Source of the DNA: Rhodospirillaceae bacterium
GTDB lineage: Bacteria; Pseudomonadota; Alphaproteobacteria; UBA8366
Length of the DNA: 63,701 bases
Assembly: GCA_002722095.1 (NCBI GenBank)
Contig: PBKG01000015.1
Location: forward strand, 1 to 63,701
Reading direction: 5' to 3'
Shown: positions 32,928 through 43,233 of the stretch, piece after piece
How positions within the stretch are numbered: the first letter of the stretch is position 1
Layout of the letters: each line of letters begins with the position of its first letter
Notes under the pieces: generated by a model
The model's input: the letters and a program-made list of their open reading frames with translations, nothing else
The model's database searches: none
What the model was told of the DNA's origin: nothing
Program-made: the position numbers and the translations under genes

Positions 32928-34843
32928 GTGTTGGTCGGGTCGGTCGCATCCGCACCGTCATAACCAAAATGACGAATAAAGGGCGCCAATATGGGCAGCA
33001 CCGGAGCCATTTCCTCCTCGTATCGCCGCCAACGTTCCCTGGAGCTGTCATAGATCGGTTGGGTAACTTGCGAGTAAGACGGCGTCATGACCGTTCGGTT
33101 CTGAGCGTGACGGTCATACGCCAAGACAGCATCGTCCCAATCGAGTTCCAGGAATTCAAGCAATTCGCGGACTGTACTTTCGAAATTCTCCACCAAATTC
33201 TCGTAACGCAGCGCTTGCCAATCGAGAGGAATTTCCTCGGTGTAACGCCGCCATAAGCCCATCACGAGGACGTAAAACTCAGCCGTCGATTGCAGTGACG
33301 TAAAATGAGTCATTGCCCGGTTAAGCGTGAAATGCTGCATGAAACAGCTCAAGCAGGCGTCACACGGGTGACGCTCAGTAAAAATGAATTTCGCCTCTGG
33401 AAATATCTTATAAATAAAACCTGCATGTACCATATTTAATGGCATTTTATAAGCAAGTATTTTAGATGATTTTAAAGATAAATACTTATTAACTTCAGAA
33501 TAAAAATGACTTCTTATTTCTTCTATATTGTCATCATTTACTTGATCAATACACTCAGGATAATTGCCGGTTTTATTCTCAAAATATCGAATTGTGTCTT
33601 CTATAACTGGCTTTTCATCTAATGCCTGTATTGATGGGTGTGAATCCAATATTTGCTCTAATAACGTAGTCCCTGATCTTGGGAATCCGACCACAAATAT
33701 TGGCGCTATATTCTGTTTTTTTGATAATTTATTTATAAAAATATCATTATTATTATTAATAATATTTATATTATGACTAATTTCTTTTAAATACTCATCC
33801 CGATCGACACCGGTCCGGACGGCCTTGGCTTCTATTAGTTCATTCCCCAGCCGATAGTGCTCGAAAGCATTTCGCACATTGTTTAGGCGATCATACAAGT
33901 GACCAGCCTCAAAATGTGCACGGCATAAAATATTAGGAGAATATATTTTTGGTATTCCAGCCTCTATTTCTTTAATACCAAGATCATATTCTTTGTTTCT
34001 GCCATGTATTATTCCACTTACCATTAAAACTTCGGGATTATTACTATCTATTTTTCTTGCTTTTCCAATGTATTCCTTCGCTTTATCCAATTGATTCAAC
34101 CGCTCATGGACGATTGCCAATTTGACATAGGCGAACGCGCCATTCGGATCCGCCGTCACAGCTTTTTCCAGCGCTACAATCGCCTCGTCGACGCGGTGCA
34201 GACCATTCAATGCATTGCCGAGGTTGGCCAAAGCCGGACCGTAATCCGGCGCTAACTCAAGTGCGCGCTCGAAACAGATGATGGCTTCGTCAAATTCATC
34301 AAGATCCGAATGGACGGCACCCAGGTTACAGTGCGCTTCGACGAAGTCTGGCGCCAAACCCAGGGCTTTCTCGAATGCCGGTATGGCATCGTCGATCCGT
34401 CCGCCCTGATGCAATGCAATTCCGAGATTGTTATGAACGAGCGGCACATCGGCGGCCAATTTAGCCGCATGATCGAGGTATTCGATCGCTTTTTCGTATT
34501 GCTGTTCGTTACGCAGGATGTTGCCAAGATTGACTAACGAAGGCGCATGGTTGGGCTCGCTCTCGACGGCAGTTTGGTAATGCCCTTTCGCCGTAGACAC
34601 GTCGCCTTGCTGTTCGATCAACACGCCAAGACCGAATAGCGCATCCGCATGACCCGGCTCCATAGTGATGATCAATTCGAAGGTGGATTTCGCGCCGCCG
34701 ATATCGCCTGCTTCATAGAGTCTGGCGGCTTCGGACATCAGATCACGCCCCGCACCCGACGGAGGTCCTGCTTCCAATGGCGTATGGCGGCCGTTCTTGC
34801 GCTGCTTTCTTTTTTCCCGCCGCCGTTCGCGTCTGTTCGCCAT
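32924..34843 (-). CDS. TPR-repeat sulfotransferase
   Basis: The 639-residue protein has a basic N-terminus, about seven to eight TPR repeats (residues 35-330, for example ALFGLGVLIEQQGDV, AHCNLGAVHSDLDEF) and a C-terminal sulfotransferase domain. The PAPS-binding loop is FPRSGTTLLEQILDSHP near residue 395, and FTERHPCDACLSC follows later. Such fusions are thought to sulfate proteins, glycans or lipids in the envelope. Codons between about 33390 and 34090 are strikingly AT-rich (runs of Ile, Asn and Lys ending in A or T), while both ends of the gene are GC-rich with abrupt borders. It overlaps trmJ by four bases. Confidence 0.88.
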   Translation of the reverse strand: MANRRERRREKRKQRKNGRHTPLEAGPPSGAGRDLMSEAARLYEAGDIGGAKSTFELIITMEPGHADALFGLGVLIEQQGDVSTAKGHYQTAVESEPNHAPSLVNLGNILRNEQQYEKAIEYLDHAAKLAADVPLVHNNLGIALHQGGRIDDAIPAFEKALGLAPDFVEAHCNLGAVHSDLDEFDEAIICFERALELAPDYGPALANLGNALNGLHRVDEAIVALEKAVTADPNGAFAYVKLAIVHERLNQLDKAKEYIGKARKIDSNNPEVLMVSGIIHGRNKEYDLGIKEIEAGIPKIYSPNILCRAHFEAGHLYDRLNNVRNAFEHYRLGNELIEAKAVRTGVDRDEYLKEISHNINIINNNNDIFINKLSKKQNIAPIFVVGFPRSGTTLLEQILDSHPSIQALDEKPVIEDTIRYFENKTGNYPECIDQVNDDNIEEIRSHFYSEVNKYLSLKSSKILAYKMPLNMVHAGFIYKIFPEAKFIFTERHPCDACLSCFMQHFTLNRAMTHFTSLQSTAEFYVLVMGLWRRYTEEIPLDWQALRYENLVENFESTVRELLEFLELDWDDAVLAYDRHAQNRTVMTPSYSQVTQPIYDSSRERWRRYEEEMAPVLPILAPFIRHFGYDGADATDPTNT

Positions 34844-34866
34844 TGCTTATCTGTCCTGTATGCGTA

Positions 34867-34894
34867 GGCGTACGTCCCTACGTTCGCGTACGCC
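34867..34894. terminator. Hairpin between nadE and the TPR-sulfotransferase gene
   Basis: GGCGTACG (34867-34874) and CGTACGCC (34887-34894) form an 8-bp stem with a 12-base loop, in the 53-base gap. On the minus strand it follows the end of the sulfotransferase promoter side and sits just before the nadE stop in plus coordinates, so it could only terminate plus-strand transcription or act as a leader structure for the sulfotransferase gene. No U-run is visible. Confidence 0.3.
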
Positions 34895-34896
34895 GA

Positions 34897-36552
34897 CTAT
34901 AAAATTTTACGGAAGGAATTGGTGATCGGATATCGCCGGTCACGGCCGAATGCCCGGCTGGTAATTTTGACGCCCGGGGGCGCCTGCCGACGCTTATACT
35001 CCGCTCCATCCAGCATCCGCCAAACTCGTTCGACCGTTTCCGGCGCGTGTCCGCGCGCGGATATCTCATCCATTCCCATTTCGCCTTCGATTAAGCAGCC
35101 TAGAATGTCATCCAGCTCGTCATAGGGAGGCAACGTATCCTGGTCGGTCTGGTCGGGCTTCAATTCCGCTGACGGTGGTTTGGTAATGATCCGTTCGGGG
35201 ATAACCCGGCCCGCAGGCCCCATAAATCCCTCCGGGTGATTTTGATTGCGCCAATGACAAGCCTCGAAAACGTCGGTCTTATAGACATCCTTCAACACGG
35301 AATAACCACCGCTCATATCTCCATAGAGGGTCGCATATCCCACCGCCATTTCCGACTTGTTGCCGGTGGTAAGCAGCATATCGCCGAACTTGTTGGAGAT
35401 GCTCATCAGCAGCAGGCCCCGACTTCGCGCTTGAATATTCTCTTCGGTTACATCCGCGTCGCGTCCGTCAAACAACGGCTCAAGCATTTGGTCGTATGCG
35501 TTCATTGCGGGCTCGATTGAAACCGTATCGTACCGAATACCCATCAGCTTTGCCGCCTCGGCGGCATCGTCGAGGCTGTCCTGACTGGTATAGGGGGACG
35601 GCATCATCACACAACGGACGCGTTCGGGACCCAGCGCGTCGACCGCCACGGCCGCGCTTAAAGCGGAATCGACGCCGCCGGAGAGCCCCAGCAATACGCC
35701 CGGAAATCCTGCCTTGTTCACGTAATCCCGCAAACCCAGCACCATCGCCTGATAAATCGCAGCGATTCCAGCATCAGGCACGACACACTCGCCCGCATCG
35801 CACCGCCAACCATCGTCGCCGCGACGCCATTCGGTCATGACCACCGATTCCTGCCAGGAGGGAAATTGCAGCACCATTTCGCCGTCGCTATTGAGCACGA
35901 AACTGGCGCCATCGAAGACGAGTTCATCCTGCCCGCCGACCTGATTGAGATAGGCGAGCGGCAGCCCCGATTCCTTGACCCGCGCCACCGTGTGGTTCAA
36001 GCGATGATCTACCTTATCGCGCTCGAACGGCGACCCATTGGGTACCAATAGAATTTCGGCGCCCGATTCCTCGAGACATTCGACCACGTCCGGCGTCCAG
36101 ATATCCTCGCAAATCGGCACACCCAGTCGCACATCTCTAAAATTTACCGGCCCGGGCATGGGCCCCGCACTAAAAACTCGCTTCTCGTCGAAAACGCCGT
36201 AGTTGGGGAGATCGTGCTTGAGCCGGTGAGTCTTGACCTCACCATCCTCCAATAGCAGCACCGCATTATATAGCGCTCCGTCGACACGCCATGGCGCGGG
36301 CAGAAGCATTGCCGGTCCGCCCTCAGCGGTTTCTGCCGCCAGCGAATTAACAGCGTCCTCAATTTTGTCCTGAAAGAACGGCTTTAAAACCAAATCCTCG
36401 GGCGGATAACCGGACATCATCAATTCGGAAAACAGAATTAAGTCGGCGTCGGGCACCTGACGTGCCGCATCGCGAACACGATCGGCATTACCGGCAATAT
36501 CGCCGACGGTTGGATTTAACTGGGCCAGTGCGATGGTCAAACTATCGGTCAT
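34897..36552 (-). CDS. nadE: Glutamine-dependent NAD(+) synthetase
   Basis: The 551-residue enzyme joins an N-terminal nitrilase-type glutaminase to a C-terminal NAD synthetase. The glutaminase triad is Glu43 (FSELMMSGYPPED), Lys112 (HRLKHDLPNYG) and Cys148 (GVPICEDIWTP). The synthetase PP-loop is LGLSGGVDSALSAAVA near residue 290, and LTTGNKSEMAVGY binds ATP. It makes NAD from deamido-NAD using ammonia channelled from glutamine. It is transcribed leftward, 53 bases from the next gene. Confidence 0.96.
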   Translation of the reverse strand: MTDSLTIALAQLNPTVGDIAGNADRVRDAARQVPDADLILFSELMMSGYPPEDLVLKPFFQDKIEDAVNSLAAETAEGGPAMLLPAPWRVDGALYNAVLLLEDGEVKTHRLKHDLPNYGVFDEKRVFSAGPMPGPVNFRDVRLGVPICEDIWTPDVVECLEESGAEILLVPNGSPFERDKVDHRLNHTVARVKESGLPLAYLNQVGGQDELVFDGASFVLNSDGEMVLQFPSWQESVVMTEWRRGDDGWRCDAGECVVPDAGIAAIYQAMVLGLRDYVNKAGFPGVLLGLSGGVDSALSAAVAVDALGPERVRCVMMPSPYTSQDSLDDAAEAAKLMGIRYDTVSIEPAMNAYDQMLEPLFDGRDADVTEENIQARSRGLLLMSISNKFGDMLLTTGNKSEMAVGYATLYGDMSGGYSVLKDVYKTDVFEACHWRNQNHPEGFMGPAGRVIPERIITKPPSAELKPDQTDQDTLPPYDELDDILGCLIEGEMGMDEISARGHAPETVERVWRMLDGAEYKRRQAPPGVKITSRAFGRDRRYPITNSFRKIL

Positions 36553-36677
36553 AAAAATTCATTTACCCTGGTTGTTGGCTCTGGCAAGCCGCTGCGCTGC
36601 CGACTATCCTACCTATGGATCAAAAATCAAGCTTTTGCGGACCGCTCCGCACGTGACCATTCGAAAGCAACCGTACG

Positions 36678-37517
36678 ATGACCGACCCAACTGACGCACC
36701 GGACACCGATTCCTTAGGCGAAAAACCGCTTTCTGACGAGCCTCCCGAAGGCTTAAAGGCGGTCAAAAATGCCGCCGACCTCGCGCTCACCGAAGTCTTG
36801 GAAGCGCTGCGCGAAGTCGCTCGGGAGAAGACCGGCGGCAGACTGACATTTTCGGAAATCAGATTCCAGTTCGAGGCATTCATCGACGAGCCTAACGACG
36901 ACATGATGAGCGCCTACGAAAATGCTTGGCGTGCTTGCACCGAAACAGCGCAAGAGGCCGTTTGGCAGAAAGAGCGAAAGCTCCCTCTCGAAAGGCTGGT
37001 GGTAAGCCGCTTCGAACATTTATTTCCGCCGCGCGGCACGGCAGCCCGCCAAGGCGAACATTTGTCACGCCGAATCATTGGCCCGTTCATGTTTGCCCTG
37101 CAACAACTATTGGGCCCGGACTTGCATGACGAGTACGAGGTTAAATGCCGGGAGTTGGTAGAAGACTTGCGCCAGACCCATGGCGAGAGTTTTCGTTGGG
37201 ACATGGTCACCGATCACCCGGAAGCCGACAACGTTACAAACGACGTACTGGTGCACGCCAGTCAGCATTTCGGTGACCTGGAGCGTCGTCGCCATTGGAT
37301 GGTGGACCTCATCGACGGCAACATGGCGGCAACCAATGATGCGGTGGAGCAACCGTGGCGGTTTGAGGATCGAGAGTTTCATATGCTGATGAACGGCCTG
37401 TTCGGCGACCTGCCCCAGCAACTGGCCGACCCGGAAGTCATGAACGCTTGGAAACAGCGCTACGATGAAGCAAGCCTGGTCGGAATGGTGGCGCTACTGG
37501 AAAAATTGGCACAATAG
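36678..37517 (+). CDS. Hypothetical acidic protein
   Basis: The 279-residue protein matches no family I recognise. The N-terminal 35 residues are acidic and rich in Asp, Pro and Ser, probably disordered. The rest is predicted soluble and mostly helical, with conserved-looking segments LTFSEIRFQFEAFID, LSRRIIGPFMFALQQLLG and WMVDLIDGNM. There is no signal peptide, membrane segment or clear catalytic motif. GC-rich codon use matches the neighbourhood, which supports a real gene. It is 46 bases upstream of a membrane-protein gene on the same strand and may be cotranscribed with it. Confidence 0.75.
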   Translation: MTDPTDAPDTDSLGEKPLSDEPPEGLKAVKNAADLALTEVLEALREVAREKTGGRLTFSEIRFQFEAFIDEPNDDMMSAYENAWRACTETAQEAVWQKERKLPLERLVVSRFEHLFPPRGTAARQGEHLSRRIIGPFMFALQQLLGPDLHDEYEVKCRELVEDLRQTHGESFRWDMVTDHPEADNVTNDVLVHASQHFGDLERRRHWMVDLIDGNMAATNDAVEQPWRFEDREFHMLMNGLFGDLPQQLADPEVMNAWKQRYDEASLVGMVALLEKLAQ

Positions 37518-37562
37518 GCCGCTGACCATCGCACTGGACCGATTGTTGCAATACTGCCGAGT

Positions 37563-38384
37563 ATGGACGACAAGGCCCTTCAAAAACTTCTCAGCCTAGC
37601 GCCCGGTGAATTTCGGCGCATGCATTCCGGCTATTTCCAAGGCCTGCCCGGAGCGGAAATCGCATTTTTGCCGAGCATTTTCCGGCTTCCCTGGCATAGT
37701 AAACAGCCAAGAGTTGTCGGTTCCAAAGAAATATCGCGGATTTTAAGAGCAGAGCTGGTAGAAGTATTAGCTCTTGTCATAGTAAGCGTAATATCTATGC
37801 ATCTATTTTTCATAGATATACTTAATTTTTACTTATTACTATTCGACAATAGTATATTTATTTCGGTAGTTGCCCATGCCACAACATTGATAATATTTGT
37901 CATTGTAGCGTTATTACTAAATAATGTCCCGTTCGCGTGGATCCGAGGTCGTATTGTCGCTAAAAGTCCTATCGCGGAAGGTGCGCTCACGCGAGACCTG
38001 TTACGAGATTGGCGGCTAGAGCGAAGGTTATGGCGATTCTCACTCACCAGTGACGAACGGGCCGCTCAATTAAGAAAATGGGGAATAGTATTCTATGTAA
38101 TATTATTTTGTATTTCTATGCCTATATTTAGCTTTATTATAGTATTCATCATAAAAAATGAGAAATTAACTGCTGATAATATTTATCTTATTTTCTTATT
38201 TATTTGCTATGGCTCTCTATCTATTTGGGCATTCGTGGAAAGCATTACGGTCTTGCGACGCCGCATAAAAGAATCGCAGGAACGCATCCAACTTCAAAAA
38301 CGCGTCGAGGAATTGGAACAGGCCGAAGAAGGCAGCGACCCGGACTCACCGCACTTTACAAGCCCCCGAGAAGAAATCAGCTAG
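37563..38384 (+). CDS. Hypothetical four-helix membrane protein
   Basis: The 273-residue protein has no recognised family. Two hydrophobic helices lie at about 66-125 and two more at about 170-225, separated by a basic cytoplasmic-looking loop ([18 protein letters not shown]). The C-terminus is a charged coiled coil ([19 protein letters not shown]). The central part (about 37740-38260) is strongly AT-rich while both ends are GC-rich. The stop overlaps the end of the convergent DAHP synthase by eight bases. A membrane-anchored scaffold is possible, without evidence for a specific job. Confidence 0.72.
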   Translation: MDDKALQKLLSLAPGEFRRMHSGYFQGLPGAEIAFLPSIFRLPWHSKQPRVVGSKEISRILRAELVEVLALVIVSVISMHLFFIDILNFYLLLFDNSIFISVVAHATTLIIFVIVALLLNNVPFAWIRGRIVAKSPIAEGALTRDLLRDWRLERRLWRFSLTSDERAAQLRKWGIVFYVILFCISMPIFSFIIVFIIKNEKLTADNIYLIFLFICYGSLSIWAFVESITVLRRRIKESQERIQLQKRVEELEQAEEGSDPDSPHFTSPREEIS

Positions 38385-39774
38385 CTGCTGCGACCTTTTC
38401 GATGTCGCTCCCGTCGCGAAGCGTCTTCAATTCCTCAGCCAACAGGAACGCGAGTTCCAGTGCTTGGGTGGCGTTGAGACGCGGATCGCAATGGGTATGG
38501 TAGCGATCCGACAGCCGATCATCGTCGATTGCCTGTGCGCCGCCGAGACATTCGGTCACATCCTGGCCGGTCATTTCCACATGGATACCGCCCGCGTACG
38601 ACCCTTCGGCCTGATGCACGGCGAAGACCCGGCGTACTTCAGACAGGATGTGATCGAACGGTCGCGTTTTATAGCCACTGGCAGCTTTGATCGTATTGCC
38701 ATGCATTGGATCGGACGACCAAACCACCTTGGCACCTTCCCGCTGCACCGCACGAATGAGGGCCGGGAGGTGCTGTTCCACATTCTCGTGGCCCATGCGC
38801 GAGATTAGCGTGATACGCCCCGCCTCATTTGCCGGATTGAGAATTTCCAAAAGGCGCAGCAGCGTGTCGGGATCGCTCGTCGGGCCGCATTTAATCCCAA
38901 TCGGATTATGGATGCCCCGCATGTACTCCACATGGGCCTCTTCCGGGTCTCGGGTACGATCGCCGATCCAGACCATATGCGCCGATGTATCGTACCAATC
39001 GCCGGTCAGGCTGTCCTGGCGGGTAAATGCCTCTTCGTACCAGAGCAGCAACGCTTCGTGACTGGTGTAAAAGTCCGTCTCGCGAATTTGCTGCACGGCC
39101 TCGCCGGTGATACCGCACGCCTTCAAAAAACCGAGCGCTTCGTCGATCCGCTTAGATAGTTCCTGATATCGTTCGCTGGCCGGGTTGTCGGCAACGAAAT
39201 CCAAATTCCACTTATGAATTTTGTGAAGATCGGCAAAGCCGCCTTGTGCGAACGCCCGAATGAGATTGAGCGTCGCCGAGGATTGATTGTAGGCCTTCAC
39301 CATGCGCTTCGGGTCTGGCACCCGGTCATCGGTGGTGAAGTCGATACCATTGATGATGTCCCCGCGATAACTGGGCAGCGTTACATCGCCCTGCACCTCG
39401 ACCGGTTCGGAACGCGGTTTGGCAAATTGGCCTGCAAGTCGGCCGACCTTGACCACGGGACAACTGGCGCCGAAGGTCAGCACGACCGCCATCTGCAAAA
39501 GTACTTTGAAACTGTCACGGATGTTATTGGCGCTAAACTCGGCAAAACTCTCCGCACAATCGCCACCCTGCAGCAGGAAAGCCCGTCCTTCCGCCACTTC
39601 GGCCAATTGCCGGCGCAGATTTCGTGCCTCGCCGGCAAACACCAACGGCGGCATCCCAGCCAGTTCGCCTTCCACGCCTTTCAGCGCCGTCTCGTCCGGA
39701 TATTCCGGGACCTGCCGGATCGGAAAATTCCGCCAACTGTCAGGCTGCCACGCGTTCGCCTGTTTCGGGGCCAT
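38377..39774 (-). CDS. Class II 3-deoxy-7-phosphoheptulonate (DAHP) synthase
   Basis: The 465-residue enzyme makes the first step of the shikimate pathway from PEP and erythrose-4-phosphate. It is the plant/mycobacterial class II type: [14 protein letters not shown] at the N-terminus, [11 protein letters not shown] with the metal Cys, [11 protein letters not shown] with the metal His, [15 protein letters not shown] with the metal Glu and THCDPRLN with the metal Asp. I prefer ATG 39774 over 39792 because GGAGGG lies 4-5 bases before it, inside the longer frame. No other aromatic-pathway gene is adjacent. Confidence 0.94.
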   Translation of the reverse strand: MAPKQANAWQPDSWRNFPIRQVPEYPDETALKGVEGELAGMPPLVFAGEARNLRRQLAEVAEGRAFLLQGGDCAESFAEFSANNIRDSFKVLLQMAVVLTFGASCPVVKVGRLAGQFAKPRSEPVEVQGDVTLPSYRGDIINGIDFTTDDRVPDPKRMVKAYNQSSATLNLIRAFAQGGFADLHKIHKWNLDFVADNPASERYQELSKRIDEALGFLKACGITGEAVQQIRETDFYTSHEALLLWYEEAFTRQDSLTGDWYDTSAHMVWIGDRTRDPEEAHVEYMRGIHNPIGIKCGPTSDPDTLLRLLEILNPANEAGRITLISRMGHENVEQHLPALIRAVQREGAKVVWSSDPMHGNTIKAASGYKTRPFDHILSEVRRVFAVHQAEGSYAGGIHVEMTGQDVTECLGGAQAIDDDRLSDRYHTHCDPRLNATQALELAFLLAEELKTLRDGSDIEKVAAAS

Positions 39775-39997
39775 AACACCCTCCAATTTCATCTGTTTTT
39801 TGTTGGCAATCGCCAGTTAATCGCCACCAAGCGGCTGCCAAACCGCCTCTAAACTCTTGTGGCCGACGCTTTTACGCCCAATACGTCCCGATTTCCAGCT
39901 AAAAACGCGCTAATTTTTCGGGTCTTCCGCATTCGGAATGGAATAAGATATAACCCACTCGCCTATTTTCGGATCAAAAAAGAATATCGGGGAACAA

Positions 39998-41020
39998 ATG
40001 GACGCTAAAGCAGGACAACCGATCACCAGCTCAGCCGCGTGGACCGGCGCGCAAATGCGGGACAACGAGAGCTGGGTCTATCGACTTACAGAAGATCAAA
40101 TTGCAGAGCTCGATGCGGCCGTGCAGACCGCCGATGCCAAGAAGCTCGATCCGCCGGCAATCGAAAAAGAGGACTTTCCGCTTCCGACCCTGGGCCCGGT
40201 TTTGGAATCCCTATCGGACGAAGTAGAGGAAGGACGCGGCTTTCAAATCATCCGCGGCATACCGGTCACACGCTACGAATACCGCCAATTACGCCGCCTC
40301 TTTTGGGGTATCGGACTCTATTTCGCAACGCCCTGGCAGCAAACCAAGGAAGGCGACTGGTTCATCGATGTCCAGAACCAGGGCAAAAACTACGACGAAA
40401 ACATGCGGGGCTATCACTCCAAATCGGACCTCAGGTTCCATTCCGACGGGACCCATATGGTCGCGCTGCTTTGCATCCAAAAGGCGCGTGAAGGCGGCTT
40501 GAGTTCCATTGTCAGCTCGGCGGAAATCTATAATCGTATACTGGCGGAACGCCCCGATCTGCTCGACGTTCTCTATAAAGGCTACCCCCACGACCGCAGG
40601 GGCGCGCAGCCCGAAGGGGAGCCGCGTTTGGCGCCCTGGAATCTGCCGGTGTTTTCCTTCACCGAGGGACGTTTCATTTGCGTCTACGACCGCAAACCCT
40701 CCGAGTGGGGCCGCGAGATGGCGGGCAATCCGTTCACGGCAAAAGACCACGAAGCCTTCGATTTCGCCGATGCGCTCACCCGCGATCCGGATTTCCGCCT
40801 CGACATGGCGCTCGAACCCGGCGACATCCAGTTTCTGAACAATTTTCTGGTGCTCCACTCACGGACCGAGTTCGTCGACGACCCGGACCCCGCCAAACAG
40901 CGCCACCTGCTCCGGCTTTGGTTCGACAACCCGAGGAGCAAGCGCCGGGCGGTGAATAAGATTCACCTCTATACGGATACGCCCTTGCCGGACGGTATCG
41001 ACATCAGACCGTCTGCGTAG
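39998..41020 (+). CDS. TauD/TfdA-family Fe(II)/2-oxoglutarate dioxygenase
   Basis: The 340-residue enzyme has the TauD fold: facial triad His148-x-Asp150 in LRFHSDGTH and His287 in NNFLVLHSRTEFVD, with the 2OG-binding Arg in RHLLRLWF. It resembles the hydroxylase branch related to clavaminate-synthase-like or gamma-butyrobetaine-like enzymes; the substrate is unknown. It is followed after 16 bases by a sirtuin gene on the same strand. A 2OG oxygenase next to a deacylase might hint at protein or acyl-lysine modification, but that is speculative. Confidence 0.9.
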   Translation: MDAKAGQPITSSAAWTGAQMRDNESWVYRLTEDQIAELDAAVQTADAKKLDPPAIEKEDFPLPTLGPVLESLSDEVEEGRGFQIIRGIPVTRYEYRQLRRLFWGIGLYFATPWQQTKEGDWFIDVQNQGKNYDENMRGYHSKSDLRFHSDGTHMVALLCIQKAREGGLSSIVSSAEIYNRILAERPDLLDVLYKGYPHDRRGAQPEGEPRLAPWNLPVFSFTEGRFICVYDRKPSEWGREMAGNPFTAKDHEAFDFADALTRDPDFRLDMALEPGDIQFLNNFLVLHSRTEFVDDPDPAKQRHLLRLWFDNPRSKRRAVNKIHLYTDTPLPDGIDIRPSA

Positions 41021-41036
41021 ATCCGCAGATCTACCC

Positions 41037-41795
41037 ATGCCCAACGACGCCAAGAAGGTCGCCGAATTTGCCGAAATGCTGGAAAACAGCAAGCGGGCGG
41101 TGATCTTCACTGGCGCCGGTATTTCAACCGAATCCGGCATTCCTGATTTTCGCTCGCCTGGCGGTATCTGGGAGAAATTCAAGCCGGTCATGTTCCAGGA
41201 TTTCCTCGCCAGTGCCGAGCGCCGCCAGGAATATTGGCGCCAGCGATTTTTCCGCCACGACGATATGATCCAGGCCGAACCCAACCGGGGCCATCGGGCG
41301 GTCGAGAAGCTGGTCCGCACGGGCAAAGTCTCCGCCGTGATCACCCAGAACACCGACGGGCTGCATCAAAAGTCCGGCGTCCCGGAAGAAAAAATCATCG
41401 AGCTTCACGGCAACTCTACCTATGCCCACTGCCTCAACTGCGGCAGCCATTGCGAGCTCGACTGGATCAAGGAAATTTACGAACGCGATGGCGTGGCACC
41501 GGATTGCGAAGAATGCGGTGGGCTCGTCAAAACGGCGACCGTCGCCTTCGGCCAGTCCATGCCCGAGGACAAGATGCGCGAAGCCCAAGTCGAGACGCTG
41601 GCCTGCGATCTCCTCATCTCAATCGGCTCTTCGCTACAGGTGTTCCCCGCCGCCGGCTTCCCGATCATGGCGAAGCAGAACGATTCCGCCCTCGTTATCC
41701 TAAACCGCGATCCGACGGATCTGGACCGCTATGCGGACATCGTACTCAACGAGGAAATCGGACCCACGCTAGGCGATGTGGTAGGAGTGAATTAG
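41037..41795 (+). CDS. cobB: Sir2-family NAD-dependent deacylase (sirtuin)
   Basis: The 252-residue sirtuin has NAD-binding GAGISTESGIPDFRS (residues 26-40), TQNTDGLH, catalytic His124 in ELHG, zinc ligands Cys132, Cys135, Cys157 and Cys160 and the GSSLQVFPAAG loop. It removes acyl groups from lysine with NAD, which the cell makes through the NadE encoded 5 kb away. The C-terminus is short and ends seven bases before the convergent PrpD gene. The symbol reflects family, not proven orthology. Confidence 0.92.
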   Translation: MPNDAKKVAEFAEMLENSKRAVIFTGAGISTESGIPDFRSPGGIWEKFKPVMFQDFLASAERRQEYWRQRFFRHDDMIQAEPNRGHRAVEKLVRTGKVSAVITQNTDGLHQKSGVPEEKIIELHGNSTYAHCLNCGSHCELDWIKEIYERDGVAPDCEECGGLVKTATVAFGQSMPEDKMREAQVETLACDLLISIGSSLQVFPAAGFPIMAKQNDSALVILNRDPTDLDRYADIVLNEEIGPTLGDVVGVN

Positions 41796-41802
41796 GCGCG
41801 AA

Positions 41803-43179
41803 CTAAACCGCTACCGCCGCCGGTTCCGCACCGCTGCGGAAGGCCTCGAACAGCGCCTCGATGTCGTCTAGCGCGTCGAGATTCTCCACGACATCGATGA
41901 CCGCCTCCGCGCCCGCCGGCGCACCATAAACCGAATACAGCTCGCGGAACTTGGTCTTCACCTCGTCATCGCTCATCGGGCTCTGGCTGTGGCCCTTCGG
42001 AAATGGCAACTCATGCGTAACTTCCTTGCCATCCTTAAGAGTGACGGTAATGCGGCCGGGGACTTTGCCCGGATGCACTTCGGTCATCGCATCGTCTGCG
42101 GCGACGGTGATCTTTTGCATCAAGGCCAGCGTCGCTGGGTCGCGGAGCGCGTCATCGCTGAACGACGCTTCGGTGACACCACCGTCGAGCAGCGCCTTGG
42201 CAATCACATAGGGCATCGAGTGATCCGCCGTTTCCCGCGTCTTGGGCGCCCAGCGGCTGGGATCGCTTCCCATCATGGTGAAGGACTTGAGGTAGGTATC
42301 GATGTGAACCTTCTCGATGTCCGCCACGGCTATTTGATCGCGCATTTCAAGCGCGGCCCACACCGCTGTCTGGCCCTGATAGCAGATCGGAAATGCCTTC
42401 AGATATGTCTTCCCGATACGATAAGGAGGCTTGCCCGGCTCAAGCGCCCAGTCGAACTCGCCGACGAACTCCTTGAACCCGAACTTGCCGTCGATGGGCT
42501 GTTCGGGGCCGGTAAAGCCTTCCTGCGCCAAGAGCGCGGCGAAAAGCCCGTTTCGCGCCGCGTTACCGCCAGCGCACCCCTTCCAGGCGGAAAGCTCGCC
42601 CTGACGGGTCTGATACATAGCCATATTTGGCACCAACGAGAGCGCAACCGTGTGCCCCAGCTGTTCCCGGTCCAGCCCCAGCAGCTTGCCCGCGCCCAAC
42701 GCCGAGGCGACCACGCCATAGACCGGCTGGTCCCAGCCGAGGCTGTTGGCATCGTGCGATTCCGTAAAGCTGCAATAGACTTCGTAGGCGAGCGCCAGGC
42801 CCACAATCAGCGATTTTCCGTCCCGCGCGCCGAGTTCGGCAGCCGCAAAGACCGCCCCCATGATATCGCTTGGGTGTCCGCCGCATTTGACCCGGTAGGC
42901 ATCGCTCACATCGAGTACGCGGAGCATCACCGAATTAGCGAAAGCAGCCATCTCGGGGGCTACTTGGTTGCCGTCCGCGATCACCGTTGCCGGCGTGTCC
43001 ATCGACGTACGGGCCGCCAACCGGCGGGCATCGGTGGAGACAGGATGTTCCCAGGCGCCGGCGATACATCCCAGCGTGTCGAGCAAGCGGGTCTTCGTCC
43101 CTGCGACAATTTCCGGCGCTATGTCCTCATAATTTACGCCAAGCGCGTAATCGACCAGTCTTTCGGTGGTGGCATCCAT
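41803..43179 (-). CDS. MmgE/PrpD family protein (copy 5)
   Basis: The 458-residue protein starts MDATTERLVDYALGVNYED, like copies 1-3. Motifs are VLDVSDAYRVKCGGHPSD, YQTRQGELSAWKGCAGG and TRETADHSMPYVIAKALLDG. The segment YLKAFPICYQGQTAVWAALEM has the Gln of PrpD-type enzymes rather than the His of copies 1 and 2. GGGAG precedes the ATG by seven bases. It lies 30 kb from the first PrpD copies, so the paralog expansion is not a single tandem array. Its substrate is unknown and no lyase or aconitase partner is adjacent here. Confidence 0.9.
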   Translation of the reverse strand: MDATTERLVDYALGVNYEDIAPEIVAGTKTRLLDTLGCIAGAWEHPVSTDARRLAARTSMDTPATVIADGNQVAPEMAAFANSVMLRVLDVSDAYRVKCGGHPSDIMGAVFAAAELGARDGKSLIVGLALAYEVYCSFTESHDANSLGWDQPVYGVVASALGAGKLLGLDREQLGHTVALSLVPNMAMYQTRQGELSAWKGCAGGNAARNGLFAALLAQEGFTGPEQPIDGKFGFKEFVGEFDWALEPGKPPYRIGKTYLKAFPICYQGQTAVWAALEMRDQIAVADIEKVHIDTYLKSFTMMGSDPSRWAPKTRETADHSMPYVIAKALLDGGVTEASFSDDALRDPATLALMQKITVAADDAMTEVHPGKVPGRITVTLKDGKEVTHELPFPKGHSQSPMSDDEVKTKFRELYSVYGAPAGAEAVIDVVENLDALDDIEALFEAFRSGAEPAAVAV

Positions 43180-43233
43180 GGTATCGCTCCCTTCATTTTC
43201 TTCAGGTTACGACCGGGACGGCAAAGAGTCCAT

